Positions 25,676 to 33,109 of a stretch of 64,000 nucleotides of DNA are shown piece by piece. The stretch spans positions 1,240,001 through 1,304,000 of the forward strand of contig NC_013853.1 in assembly GCF_000027165.1 (NCBI RefSeq), given 5' to 3'. Within the stretch, counting starts at the first letter, position 1. Each line of letters opens with the position of its first letter. A model generated the notes under the pieces. It worked only from the letters and a program-made list of their open reading frames with translations, was not told the DNA's origin and ran no database searches. The position numbers and the translations under genes were made by a program. This stretch comes from Streptococcus mitis B6. Its GTDB lineage: Bacteria; Bacillota; Bacilli; Lactobacillales; Streptococcaceae.

Positions 25676-25837
25676 TTACTCAGAATCAAGTTTAACATCA
25701 AAAGGAATGCCTCTTGTCAACACACTTTGCTTCAAAAACAACTTCACAGCAGTTGACATATCCAACCCCAACTCATTAAAAATCGCAGTCGCTTCTTTTT
25801 TCAATTCATCATCTACTCTTACAGCAATTTGTGACAT
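25676..25837 (-). CDS. RelB/DinJ-like antitoxin without its toxin
   Basis: Fifty-three residues beginning MSQIAVRVDDELKKEATAIF and ending GIPFDVKLDSE form a ribbon-helix-helix antitoxin of the RelB/DinJ family. GGAGAATTGCT precedes the ATG at 25837, which I prefer to a longer frame to 25936. The protein is shorter than usual DinJ (about 85-90 residues), lacking the toxin-binding C-terminus. The next gene downstream is mntA, not a RelE/YafQ toxin. It is either an orphan or a truncated antitoxin. Confidence 0.75.
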   Translation of the reverse strand: MSQIAVRVDDELKKEATAIFNELGLDMSTAVKLFLKQSVLTRGIPFDVKLDSE

Positions 25838-25980
25838 AGCAATTCTCCTTGATTTATTCTGTATATCTATTGTATCACCTTGAGTAAGACAATTCAACTT
25901 TTTATATATCAGTAAATACAAAATAAAATAGACCAACTTCCTGATCTACTTTATTCTATATTCATTGAGTTAAAATTATT

Positions 25981-26010
25981 TTTGGTCAAATTTTGGTCAC
26001 ACTTTGGTCA
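25981..26010 (+). repeat. Three TTTGGTCA direct repeats at 11-bp spacing
   Basis: TTTGGTCA begins at 25981, 25992 and 26003, one DNA helical turn apart. They lie 100 bases from tRNA-Arg and near the integrase remnant, so integrase arm-type binding sites of the former element are a reasonable reading. Confidence 0.5.
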
Positions 26011-26110
26011 AAGATTCCAAAAATACTAACCTATTTTAAAAATAAAATTGTGGAAATAGCCATTAAATAAACACTTTAAATTTTCTTTGTTTTCTTTACA
26101 TTTCTAAAAA

Positions 26111-26182
26111 TGCCCCCTGCAGGAATCGAACCTGCAACTACTCCTTAGGAGGGAGTTGTTATATCCATTGAACTAAGGGAGC
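26111..26182 (-). tRNA. tRNA-Arg (anticodon CCU)
   Basis: On the minus strand the 72-base sequence begins GCTCCCT and ends AGGGGGC plus A, giving a 7-bp acceptor stem. The anticodon arm is ACTCC-CTCCTAA-GGAGT with anticodon CCT, and GGTTCGATTCC is the T-arm. CCA is not encoded. It reads AGG codons. The 3' end faces the accessory island, the usual polarity for integrase attachment. Confidence 0.95.
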
Positions 26183-26185
26183 TAG

Positions 26186-26219
26186 ATAAAAACTCTGCTG
26201 AAAAAAGCAGAGTTTTTTA
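26186..26219 (-). terminator. rplS terminator
   Basis: AAAACTCTGCT pairs with AGCAGAGTTTT; on the minus strand it ends in a T run between rplS and tRNA-Arg. It may also permit read-through into the tRNA. Confidence 0.8.
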
Positions 26220-26225
26220 GTCGAA

Positions 26226-26573
26226 TTAACGACGGATTTCTTTGATACGAGCTGCTTTACCTTGAAGAGCACGCAAGTAGTACAATTTAGCACGACGTAC
26301 TTTACCGTAACGTACAACTTCGATTTTTTCAACACGTGGAGTGTGGATTGGGAAGATACGCTCAACACCTACACCGTTAGAGATTTTACGAACTGTGTAG
26401 TTTTCTGAGATGCCAGCACCTTTACGTGCGATAACAACACCTTCAAAAATCTGGATACGTTCACGGTTACCTTCGACAACTTTCGCGTGTACACGAACAG
26501 TGTCACCAGGACGGAATGATGGGATATCTGTACGAAGTTGACCTTCAGTCAAGCTTTGGATTAATGGATTCAT
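26226..26573 (-). CDS. rplS: Ribosomal protein L19 (bL19)
   Basis: The 115-residue protein opens [20 protein letters not shown] and has the conserved [40 protein letters not shown] and [13 protein letters not shown] blocks of bL19, which lies at the 30S-50S interface. GATAGGAG precedes the ATG. Two hairpins in the leader (26590-26664) may regulate it. Core gene, normal length. Confidence 0.98.
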
Positions 26574-26589
26574 TTTATTCTCCTATCTT

Positions 26590-26664
26590 TGTCAATCTTG
26601 AGGCACCCTCCTCAGCGGATAAACTGTATTTTTGTGCGTCCATTACACACAAGATACAGTTTAC
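26590..26664 (-). promoter_or_regulatory. Structured rplS leader (possible L19 leader)
   Basis: On the minus strand AAACTGTAT and ATACAGTTT form a 9-bp stem that is extended inside by TTGTGTG/CGCACAA. It is followed by a TGAGG/CCTCA hairpin close to the ribosome binding site. An L19 autoregulatory leader is known in Firmicutes; I cannot confirm that this is the same fold. Confidence 0.5.
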
Positions 26665-26691
26665 CAAATTTCCACAAAAAAGTAAAGAAAT

Positions 26692-27021
26692 TTATAGCAG
26701 AATTCCTAAAAAAATCGCTACTAAACCACCTAGGTAGGTCAAAGCTAAATAAGAATAGAATACCTTCTTATCACTTAGCAGTCTTTGGAGTTCGTCATTC
26801 AAGGTGGAAAAAGTTGTCAAACCTCCACAAAATCCAGTTGCTAGAATAGCATAGACTTCCTTAGACTCCACATGATTGTAGAATAATCCAATTAAAAAAC
26901 AACCCAAAAGATTGGCTATGAGCGTTCCGAGTGGCAATTTAGAAGCTTGATTATAGCGAGAAAAGAAATAACGTACTAGAGCTCCGAAACCACAAGCAAT
27001 TGCAAGATAGACCATTACCAT
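26692..27021 (-). CDS. fluC: Fluoride exporter FluC/CrcB subunit 1
   Basis: This 109-residue protein has four membrane helices and the Fluc signatures GALVRYFFSRY, PLGTLIANLLGCFLIG and ATGFCGGLTTFSTLNDE. Fluc channels export fluoride as antiparallel dimers. Gram-positive bacteria often have two different subunits, and here the second gene overlaps by 7 bases, so a heterodimer is expected. No fluoride riboswitch was recognised upstream. Confidence 0.93.
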   Translation of the reverse strand: MVMVYLAIACGFGALVRYFFSRYNQASKLPLGTLIANLLGCFLIGLFYNHVESKEVYAILATGFCGGLTTFSTLNDELQRLLSDKKVFYSYLALTYLGGLVAIFLGILL

Positions 27022-27389
27022 TTCTTCCTCCCTAAATAGTAAGCTAAAAGCAGTCCTCCACCGATGCTCAAAAGCAAATACAGGACTAAACTAAGATAAC
27101 GCCCTGTATCAAGCAGTTTTACAGCATCAAGCATGAGGCTAGAAAAGGTTGTTAGCCCCCCACAAAAGCCCGTCCCCAGTGCTAAAACAACGCCTTTACT
27201 GGTTCCCTTATAGACTAAATAGCCCTTAACAAGATACACCAAGCAGAAAATGCCTAGATAGTTAACAAGAAGGGTGCCCAAGGGGAAATCAGGGCTGGCT
27301 GGTAACCAAGTGGAAACTAGATAGCGGACAAGTCCACCCACCATGGCAGCTAGAAAAATTCCTAGCGGATAAAATGGTTCTTTTTTCAT
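27015..27389 (-). CDS. fluC: Fluoride exporter FluC/CrcB subunit 2
   Basis: The 124-residue protein carries GGLVRYLVSTWLP, PLGTLLVNYLGIFCL and GTGFCGGLTTFSSLMLD, matching Fluc/CrcB. It is the partner of the overlapping gene downstream and overlaps the chorismate mutase gene by 4 bases. It is slightly longer than its partner because of a C-terminal basic tail (YLGRKKW). Confidence 0.93.
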   Translation of the reverse strand: MKKEPFYPLGIFLAAMVGGLVRYLVSTWLPASPDFPLGTLLVNYLGIFCLVYLVKGYLVYKGTSKGVVLALGTGFCGGLTTFSSLMLDAVKLLDTGRYLSLVLYLLLSIGGGLLLAYYLGRKKW

Positions 27390-27652
27390 TTGATGTTTTG
27401 ATCCTGATAATCACGCGAACGTTTGAGTATGTCCGAAAAAGTCGCGACAATAGTCTCCTGATAGCGCTTGTCTCCTACACGACTTCTAACCTTTTCAAAA
27501 ATAACCGCTTCTCTCTTAGTATCTAAAATCGGTTTACCTGAAGCTTTCTTATAGGCAACTACACCCTCAACTAAGTGCATTCTTTCTTCTAACAGTTTGA
27601 CGATTTGGTCGTCGATTTGATCAATTTCTTGACGAATACTATCTAAATCCAT
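27386..27652 (-). CDS. Chorismate mutase (AroQ type)
   Basis: The 88-residue helical protein begins MDLDSIRQEIDQIDDQIVKLLEER, contains VAYKKASGKPILDTKREAVI and has the AroQ active-site arginine and lysine pattern. AroQ converts chorismate to prephenate for phenylalanine and tyrosine synthesis. GGAGGAGAC is the ribosome binding site. It starts the operon leading into the fluoride exporters, an arrangement also remembered from pneumococci. Confidence 0.9.
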   Translation of the reverse strand: MDLDSIRQEIDQIDDQIVKLLEERMHLVEGVVAYKKASGKPILDTKREAVIFEKVRSRVGDKRYQETIVATFSDILKRSRDYQDQNIK

Positions 27653-27766
27653 ACAGTCTCCTCCTTTATTTGAATTATTGTATCAAAAAGCCATCAATTA
27701 GGCTAGTAAAATCCCAACTCTCGATAAGAAAATGCACTGATTGATTACATCAGCGCACGTTTATGC

Positions 27767-28210
27767 TTATCCTACTTTAGCAGCCAATTCTTCTGCGAAT
27801 TGTTCCAAGCGTTCAATGTCTTCTTCCTCAGCAGAAAGATCAACTTTGACACACTCAGAACCTTTTTCTGCCCCTGTTGAAACAAAGACACGGTCAAAGT
27901 CATCGACAGCCTTACAGAATTCATCGTAGAAGGTATCTCCTGAGCCAACCACTCCGTAGATTTTGCCATTCAAGTTGAGATCTGCTAGGTCTTCGTAGAA
28001 GTCCATCATCTCATCTGGCAATTCTCCGTCGCCATAAGTATAGGTCGCAACGATAGCGATGTCTGCTTCCAAGAAGTCTGAAGCGTCAACAGTTGTACAT
28101 TCATCAACATCGACATCCAAGCCCAAGTCACGTAATTTGTCTGCTACAATATCTGCAATTTCTTCGGTATTACCGGTCATACTGGCAAATACAATTTTTG
28201 CTAATGCCAT
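27767..28210 (-). CDS. Flavodoxin
   Basis: This 147-residue protein has the FMN phosphate-binding loop ASMTGNTEEIA at residue 10, TYTYGDGELPDEM at about 57 and GSGDTFYDEFC at about 91, the features of short-chain flavodoxins. It is a cytoplasmic electron carrier. It is divergently transcribed from the DHH gene at 28314. An AGCC/GGCT hairpin with a T run at about 27694 may end its transcript. Confidence 0.95.
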   Translation of the reverse strand: MALAKIVFASMTGNTEEIADIVADKLRDLGLDVDVDECTTVDASDFLEADIAIVATYTYGDGELPDEMMDFYEDLADLNLNGKIYGVVGSGDTFYDEFCKAVDDFDRVFVSTGAEKGSECVKVDLSAEEEDIERLEQFAEELAAKVG

Positions 28211-28313
28211 ATCGTCCTCCTCAATTTATCTTTCTCCATTATATCACATCTTTTTCATTTTAAAAATAAAAATTCTTGTGCTACAATGAAATGAGAAAGA
28301 ATTGAGGTTATTT

Positions 28314-29249
28314 ATGGACATTTGCCATCAAATTTTAGAAAAAATCAAAGAATACGACACGATTATCATTCATCGTCATATGAAACCAGATCCTGATGCT
28401 TTGGGAAGTCAAGTGGGATTGAAAGCTCTTCTCAAACATCATTTCCCAGAAAAAACTATCAAAGCAGTTGGTTTTGATGAACCAACTCTTACTTGGATGG
28501 CTGAAATGGATCTTGTTGAAGATAGTACCTACCAAGGTGCCCTTGTCATCGTCTGTGATACAGCTAATACTGCTCGTATCGATGATAAACGCTATCGTCA
28601 AGGTGATTTTCTCATTAAGATTGACCACCATCCAAATGATGATGTATATGGTGACCTATCATGGGTGGATACTAGTTCAAGCAGTGCTAGCGAGATGATT
28701 ACCCTATTTGCCCAAACAACCCAACTGGCCTTGTCAGATTGCGCTGCTGAGTTGCTCTTTGCAGGAATTGTTGGTGATACAGGTCGCTTCCTCTACCCTT
28801 CTACCACTGCACGGACCCTCCGCCTTGCTGCCTATCTGAGAGAACAGAACTTTGACTTTGCGACTCTCACTCGCAAAATGGACACTTTGAGCTACAAAAT
28901 TGCTAAACTGCAAGGCTACATCTATGACCATCTGGAAGTGGATGAAAATGGTGCAGCGCGAGTTATCCTGAGTCAAGAAGTCTTGAAACAATTCAACGTC
29001 ACCGATGCTGAAACTGCAGCCATTGTCGGTGCTCCTGGACGTATTGACAGTGTGAGTCTCTGGGGAATTTTTGTGGAACAGGCTGACGGCCACTACCGTG
29101 TCCGCTTACGTAGTAAAATCCATCCTATCAATGAAATCGCCAAGGAACATGATGGTGGAGGTCACCCTCTAGCAAGTGGTGCTAATTCCTATAGCCTAGA
29201 GGAAAACGAAATCATCTACCAAAAGTTAAAAAACTTGCTTAAAAACTGA
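28314..29249 (+). CDS. pde2: DHH/DHHA1 phosphodiesterase, Pde2/NrnA-like
   Basis: The 311-residue protein has the DHH metal motifs HRHMKPDPDALGSQ (about residue 21), VCDTANTARID (about 80), KIDHHPND (about 103) and GDTGRF (about 155), and the DHHA1 motif HDGGGHPLASGA near 280. In pneumococci the orthologue hydrolyses pApA, the product of c-di-AMP breakdown, and may also process short oligonucleotides. Start at 28314 has TTGAGG upstream; the frame's earlier start at 28302 is rejected. A TGCTACAAT extended -10 precedes it. Confidence 0.9.
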   Translation: MDICHQILEKIKEYDTIIIHRHMKPDPDALGSQVGLKALLKHHFPEKTIKAVGFDEPTLTWMAEMDLVEDSTYQGALVIVCDTANTARIDDKRYRQGDFLIKIDHHPNDDVYGDLSWVDTSSSSASEMITLFAQTTQLALSDCAAELLFAGIVGDTGRFLYPSTTARTLRLAAYLREQNFDFATLTRKMDTLSYKIAKLQGYIYDHLEVDENGAARVILSQEVLKQFNVTDAETAAIVGAPGRIDSVSLWGIFVEQADGHYRVRLRSKIHPINEIAKEHDGGGHPLASGANSYSLEENEIIYQKLKNLLKN

Positions 29250-29344
29250 TAAAATACTTGCCAAACTTTTCAGAATCTGATAGACTAGTATGGTAACAAT
29301 CTATGGCTCGCAAAGAGACCATGGCAGAAAGGAACTATTGCAAA

Positions 29345-29587
29345 ATGAAAAAAGATATCCATCCAGAATATCGCCCAGTTGTCTTCATGGACACAACTAC
29401 TGGTTACCAATTCCTTAGCGGTTCAACAAAACGCTCTAACGAAACAGTTGAGTTCGAAGGCGAAACTTACCCATTGATCCGTGTGGAAATTTCATCAGAC
29501 TCACACCCATTCTACACTGGACGTCAAAAGTTCACTCAAGCAGATGGACGCGTGGATCGTTTCAACAAAAAATACGGTCTCAAATAA
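29345..29587 (+). CDS. rpmE2: Ribosomal protein L31 type B
   Basis: The 80-residue protein starts [20 protein letters not shown] and ends FNKKYGLK, matching the non-zinc C-minus form of bL31: no CXXC motif is present. In other bacteria such paralogues replace zinc-containing L31 when zinc is scarce. AAAGGA lies upstream. The in-frame extension to 29303 is not needed. Confidence 0.95.
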
Positions 29588-29654
29588 TGATAAGAGAACA
29601 GTTTCGGCTGTTCTTTTTTCTTTCTTGAAATCAACTGCTGTTTTCATGTTCCAG

Positions 29655-29713
29655 ACTCAAAAAAACTTTGCACTCTAGCTAGTCACACGATGGTTTCTAG
29701 ATTACAAAGTTTT
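29655..29713 (+). repeat. Direct repeat copy 1 flanking the TA module (hairpin)
   Basis: From ACTCAAAAAAACTTTGCAC to TACAAAGTTTT, about 59 bases, nearly identical to 30462-30522. Each copy folds with AACTTTG/CAAAGTT arms and ends in a T run, so each is a terminator-like element; the pair brackets the toxin-antitoxin genes. Confidence 0.85.
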
Positions 29714-29735
29714 CTCTTGCCTAAAAAATATAAAA

Positions 29736-29756
29736 GATATATACTAGATATATATC
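29736..29756. promoter_or_regulatory. Palindromic operator of the TA operon
   Basis: GATATATA (29736-29743) and TATATATC (29749-29756) form a perfect dyad with a five-base centre, 20 bases upstream of the antitoxin ATG. This is the expected binding site for the antitoxin or its complex. Confidence 0.6.
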
Positions 29757-29776
29757 GTATAGATTGGAGATATACC

Positions 29777-30061
29777 ATGACGACATCACTTACTAAACAA
29801 TACAATTTTAAAATCAATGAGTCATCAATGGAACAAGCTAGAGCTATCATCAAAGAAAAAGGAATGACTATGACGGATGCTATTAGTCTTTTTATCGAGC
29901 AGATTGTACTTGAACAGGATTTGCCAATAAAAACTGCAGAAGATTTACATCGTGAGCGATTGATTCAGGAACTACAAGCCCAATCTGAACGAGCCTTAAG
30001 AGAATACGAATCCGGAAAAGGAACTTCCCTAGACAATATGAGGCTACGATATGACTTATAA
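29777..30061 (+). CDS. RelB/DinJ-family antitoxin
   Basis: The 94-residue protein has the ribbon-helix-helix N-terminus (TKQYNFKINESSMEQARAII then KEKGMTMTDAISLFIEQIV) and an acidic, helical C-terminus (LQAQSERALREYESGKG) for toxin binding. TTGGAGATATACC precedes the ATG at 29777; the earlier in-frame start at 29690 lies inside the flanking repeat. It overlaps the toxin gene by 11 bases, so the two are translationally coupled and should be self-repressed through the palindrome upstream. Confidence 0.88.
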   Translation: MTTSLTKQYNFKINESSMEQARAIIKEKGMTMTDAISLFIEQIVLEQDLPIKTAEDLHRERLIQELQAQSERALREYESGKGTSLDNMRLRYDL

Positions 30062-30410
30062 AGTGATTCTTTCTACTGAAGTGAGTCAGGCAATTGACAG
30101 TATTCATGGCTACATTACTACTGTTCTTTTATCACCTCAGTCTGCTAAGAATACTGTAGCCAGAATTTTAGACGGCTTAAAAAGTTTAGAAACTTTTCCT
30201 GAAGCTGGCTTTGATGCAGATGAAAAAATAGGACTAAAAATCAACAGTAAGTACCCCACGCGAGGGAAAATTATCGGGCAATATATCTTGCTTTACTTTA
30301 TCGATCAAGCTCAAAAAACTGTTTTTCTTTCCCACTTATTCCACACAAAAAGCGACTATGTTACCTTGCTACAAAGCAAAAATAATAAAAACTCAAAATC
30401 ATCATTTTAA
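30051..30410 (+). CDS. RelE/ParE-family toxin
   Basis: The 119-residue protein starts MTYKVILSTEVSQAIDSIHGYI, with LDGLKSLETFPEAGF, RGKIIGQYILLYFIDQAQKTVFLSHLFH in the second half. This fits the RelE/ParE fold: N-terminal helices, then a beta-sheet with a basic/aromatic strand. Whether it cleaves ribosome-bound mRNA or targets gyrase cannot be decided by eye. The C-terminal tail is lysine and asparagine rich. It forms a complete type II module with the antitoxin. Confidence 0.85.
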   Translation: MTYKVILSTEVSQAIDSIHGYITTVLLSPQSAKNTVARILDGLKSLETFPEAGFDADEKIGLKINSKYPTRGKIIGQYILLYFIDQAQKTVFLSHLFHTKSDYVTLLQSKNNKNSKSSF

Positions 30411-30461
30411 TGCCCACTGCTCTCTTAATAACCTTGTACTTAGTCTTCGTTTTAACTAAAA

Positions 30462-30522
30462 ACTCAAAAAACTTTGCACTCTAGCTAGCCACGCGATGGT
30501 TTCTAGAGTACAAAGTTTTTTT
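30462..30522 (+). repeat. Direct repeat copy 2 flanking the TA module (hairpin)
   Basis: Matches 29655-29713 with a handful of differences (for example CTAGTCACACG against CTAGCCACGCG, and an A-tract length change). It ends in a longer T run. It also faces the tatA 3' end and may terminate the efe-tat operon. Confidence 0.85.
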
Positions 30523-30534
30523 ATTTGACAAGGT

Positions 30535-30705
30535 TTAGTCTTCCTTATCTTGATTTTCAGTTCCTTTAACTGCTTTTTTAAATTCAGATAGCATTTTACC
30601 GATTGACTCACCTAGTTCAGGCAATCGTTTTGGTCCAAAAATCAAGAGAGCTCCTAAAACGATGATAATCAATCCTGGTGCTCCGATATCACGTAAGATT
30701 CCCAT
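30535..30705 (-). CDS. tatA: Twin-arginine translocase subunit TatA
   Basis: The 56-residue protein opens MGILRDIGAPGLIIIVLGAL. It has one membrane helix, the FGPKRLPELG hinge and an amphipathic helix GESIGKMLSEFKKAVK, followed by an acidic tail. TatA forms the variable pore for folded proteins carrying a twin-arginine signal. The ATG at 30705 has AGAAAGGAGA upstream and overlaps the tatC 3' end by 17 bases. It is the last gene of the efe-tat operon; EfeB is the only Tat-signal protein seen in this window. Confidence 0.96.
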   Translation of the reverse strand: MGILRDIGAPGLIIIVLGALLIFGPKRLPELGESIGKMLSEFKKAVKGTENQDKED

Positions 30706-31420
30706 TTTTCTCTCCTTTCTGCTTGCGTTTCATAATGTATTTGCTGATAGCAACACTCAATTCATAGAGTAAAATCAAGGGCGCAGTCATTGCCAAATCA
30801 CTAACAAAGTCAGCTGGTGTCAAGATGACTGCAAGTACCAATAAGATAAAATATGCATATTGGCGATAAGCTACCAATAATTCTGGTCCAATGAGTCCAA
30901 TCGACGTCAAAAAGGCAATGATAACTGGCAATTCAAAAATCAGGGCCAAGGGCAAGGTCGTTTGAAAAACAAAAGACAGATAATTTTGGGCGGTTAACTG
31001 CGTTTCAAATAATCCCTCTCCCAACCCTAACAAAACCTGAAGTAAGGCTGGTGTTACAAAGTAAAAACCAAAAGCCAGTCCAACTAGAAAACAAAGGAAA
31101 CTAGCTGGAATATAGGCAAAGACAGCTCTAGCTTCTTCTTTCTTCAGACCAGGTTTAATGAAAGACCAAATATGATAAACTGTGTAAGGTAGGGTGATGG
31201 TAAAGGCCATCAGACTAGCCAAACGTATGTATATCCATAAAATATCATTAGGGCCTAAAACAATCAACTTTTGCTGAAAAGATTGGGTCACATACTGGTA
31301 AATCTGGTCTGCAAAAAGCAGAGAAACACAGAATACCAAAAAGAAACAAATGACTACAGCCAATAATCTCTTTCTAAATTCTACCAGATGTTCCACGATT
31401 GTCAATTCTTTTCTATCCAT
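30689..31420 (-). CDS. tatC: Twin-arginine translocase subunit TatC
   Basis: This 243-residue protein begins MDRKELTIVEHLVEFRKRLL, the conserved cytoplasmic N-terminus of TatC (HLxELRxR). It has six membrane helices and the KPGLKKEEA loop and F.FG.FE-like segments (VGLAFGFYFVTPALL). TatC recognises the RR signal peptide. It follows efeU directly and overlaps tatA. No TatB is present, which is normal for Gram-positive minimal Tat systems. Confidence 0.95.
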   Translation of the reverse strand: MDRKELTIVEHLVEFRKRLLAVVICFFLVFCVSLLFADQIYQYVTQSFQQKLIVLGPNDILWIYIRLASLMAFTITLPYTVYHIWSFIKPGLKKEEARAVFAYIPASFLCFLVGLAFGFYFVTPALLQVLLGLGEGLFETQLTAQNYLSFVFQTTLPLALIFELPVIIAFLTSIGLIGPELLVAYRQYAYFILLVLAVILTPADFVSDLAMTAPLILLYELSVAISKYIMKRKQKGEKNGNLT

Positions 31421-33109
31421 TTATTTTTCACCCTGTCTAAAAGTGACAATCAAGACAATAACAACAAAGATTAGCTGGCTGGTCAAGCCTTCCCAACTTG
31501 GATAAATTCCAAGTAAGTCGATTGTAGGAAAGCCTGTCAGCAAGTGATTTGGCGCCATATTGGTCAACTGAAGCGCATGGACACTAACCCCCAGCATCTT
31601 GAAAGCCAGAGCATAAATCATCCAAGTTAGGATAAAGAAGACCTTATGTGGCAAGAAGAATTGACTGGCCTTGTTCATCAGAACGGCAATAATTACTAAA
31701 ACTAGCAAGGCAAGTGAAATTCCAAAGACAAATTCAAAGCTGGAAATTCTTGGTAAAATCCCAACATAAAAGAGAATGGTTTCTGCTCCCTCACGGAAAA
31801 CAGCTAGAAAACTGAGGGCAAACATGGAAATAAAGGAGCCTGTTTTGGTCACTGTTTCCATTTGGGACTCCATAAAGGCATTCCATTTTTTGATCGAGGA
31901 TTTGCTGTGAAGCCAGATTCCAATCAAAATCATCATAGCTACCGCAAAAATCCCCACTGCTCCTTCGATGATTTCACGATTGGAGCCTGATGTTACTGCT
32001 GGAAAGGCAATTTGCAGGATGAAAGCAATAACCAGACTTGCCATGATCCCTGTGATAGCACCACCATAAACCCACTTGAGTCCCTTTCGCATCTTGGCTG
32101 CTTTCAAGGTCGTTACCAAGGCCATAACGATTAAGAGAGCCTCCACACCTTCTCTTAGGAGAATCAGCATGGCATCAAAGGCATTGTAACGTGCGCTAGT
32201 ATCAATTTGTGATAAATCTGCAATCAGTTTTTCTAATTTTTCTTGGTATTCCTTCTCACTTCCCTTGACCATAATCACAGGGCTTTCGCTTTCCACTCGA
32301 GTATAGAGGGAAGGATTGGTCGTGCTAACAGAACCTTCAATCGTTGACCAGATAGTGATGAATTCCTTCATACTGGCTGCTCCTGATGCTTGGTCACCAG
32401 CTTGGAATTGTTCCAAAGCCTTCTTCAAAAGGGCAATACCGTCTTTGAGAGTCAAATCCGAAGATGTTTCTACTACTTCTTTTCCAGTTACAAAATCATC
32501 AATGGCCTTTTTTAAATCCTCAAAGGAAGTCTGGATGGAGTTAAAATCTGTAGGTTCAGTTTCCATGCTACTACGCAGGAAGGAAATGGCTGTTTCAACA
32601 CGGCCATAATGAGCTGTACTATTGTCACGAACCACACTTTCATTGATGGTCCAAGTGGAATTCATTTTCTTAAAGGCTTCTCGGACCTTTTCCAAATCTT
32701 TGGAGGCAATGGCTTGTTCCAAGGCTTCAAAACGAGGACTTAGACGATTGACCAATTTTTCCTTTTCCGCATCTAAGTCAACAGGATTTTGTTCTTTTTC
32801 AAAGGTCAATAAGGCTGCAGAAATTTCGGTAAGTTTGTCTTCAGTAATCTCGCCTGATTGAGCTAACTTTTCCTTAACGACTTTACCAGCCTCAGAATTG
32901 CTGTCTTTTACTCTCTCGAAATCTGATGCCATCTCTTTAACGAGGTTCTGGGCCTCAGACTGATTGCCATTTTTGACCGCTTTAGAAGCATCTGTGATTT
33001 TTACAAAGTAAGAACTCAAGCTTTCTTGGGCACCTACTGGGGAAAGAATTAAAAGTGACAAAGCTAAAACTAGTAACCAGCTTTTAGCCTTCCAATAATT
33101 TCTGACCAA
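31421..33109 (-). CDS. efeU: Ferrous/ferric iron permease EfeU (FTR1 family) with extracytoplasmic domain
   Basis: The 562-residue protein has a signal-like N-terminus (KAKSWLLVLALSLLILSPVGAQE), a long helical extracytoplasmic region (about residues 25-300), and a seven-helix FTR1 permease with two REXXE iron motifs (LREGVEALL and FREGAETIL). I place the start at a TTG at 33109 because AGGAGG lies exactly five bases before it. No ATG is available there, and the longer frame to 33178 has no such site. It overlaps the efeB stop by 26 bases. Confidence 0.88.
   Translation of the reverse strand: MVRNYWKAKSWLLVLALSLLILSPVGAQESLSSYFVKITDASKAVKNGNQSEAQNLVKEMASDFERVKDSNSEAGKVVKEKLAQSGEITEDKLTEISAALLTFEKEQNPVDLDAEKEKLVNRLSPRFEALEQAIASKDLEKVREAFKKMNSTWTINESVVRDNSTAHYGRVETAISFLRSSMETEPTDFNSIQTSFEDLKKAIDDFVTGKEVVETSSDLTLKDGIALLKKALEQFQAGDQASGAASMKEFITIWSTIEGSVSTTNPSLYTRVESESPVIMVKGSEKEYQEKLEKLIADLSQIDTSARYNAFDAMLILLREGVEALLIVMALVTTLKAAKMRKGLKWVYGGAITGIMASLVIAFILQIAFPAVTSGSNREIIEGAVGIFAVAMMILIGIWLHSKSSIKKWNAFMESQMETVTKTGSFISMFALSFLAVFREGAETILFYVGILPRISSFEFVFGISLALLVLVIIAVLMNKASQFFLPHKVFFILTWMIYALAFKMLGVSVHALQLTNMAPNHLLTGFPTIDLLGIYPSWEGLTSQLIFVVIVLIVTFRQGEK

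Noticed and set aside
27653-27766. Fluoride riboswitch before the chorismate mutase-fluC operon
   Set aside because: No match to the conserved riboswitch core was seen; the visible hairpin looks like the flavodoxin terminator.
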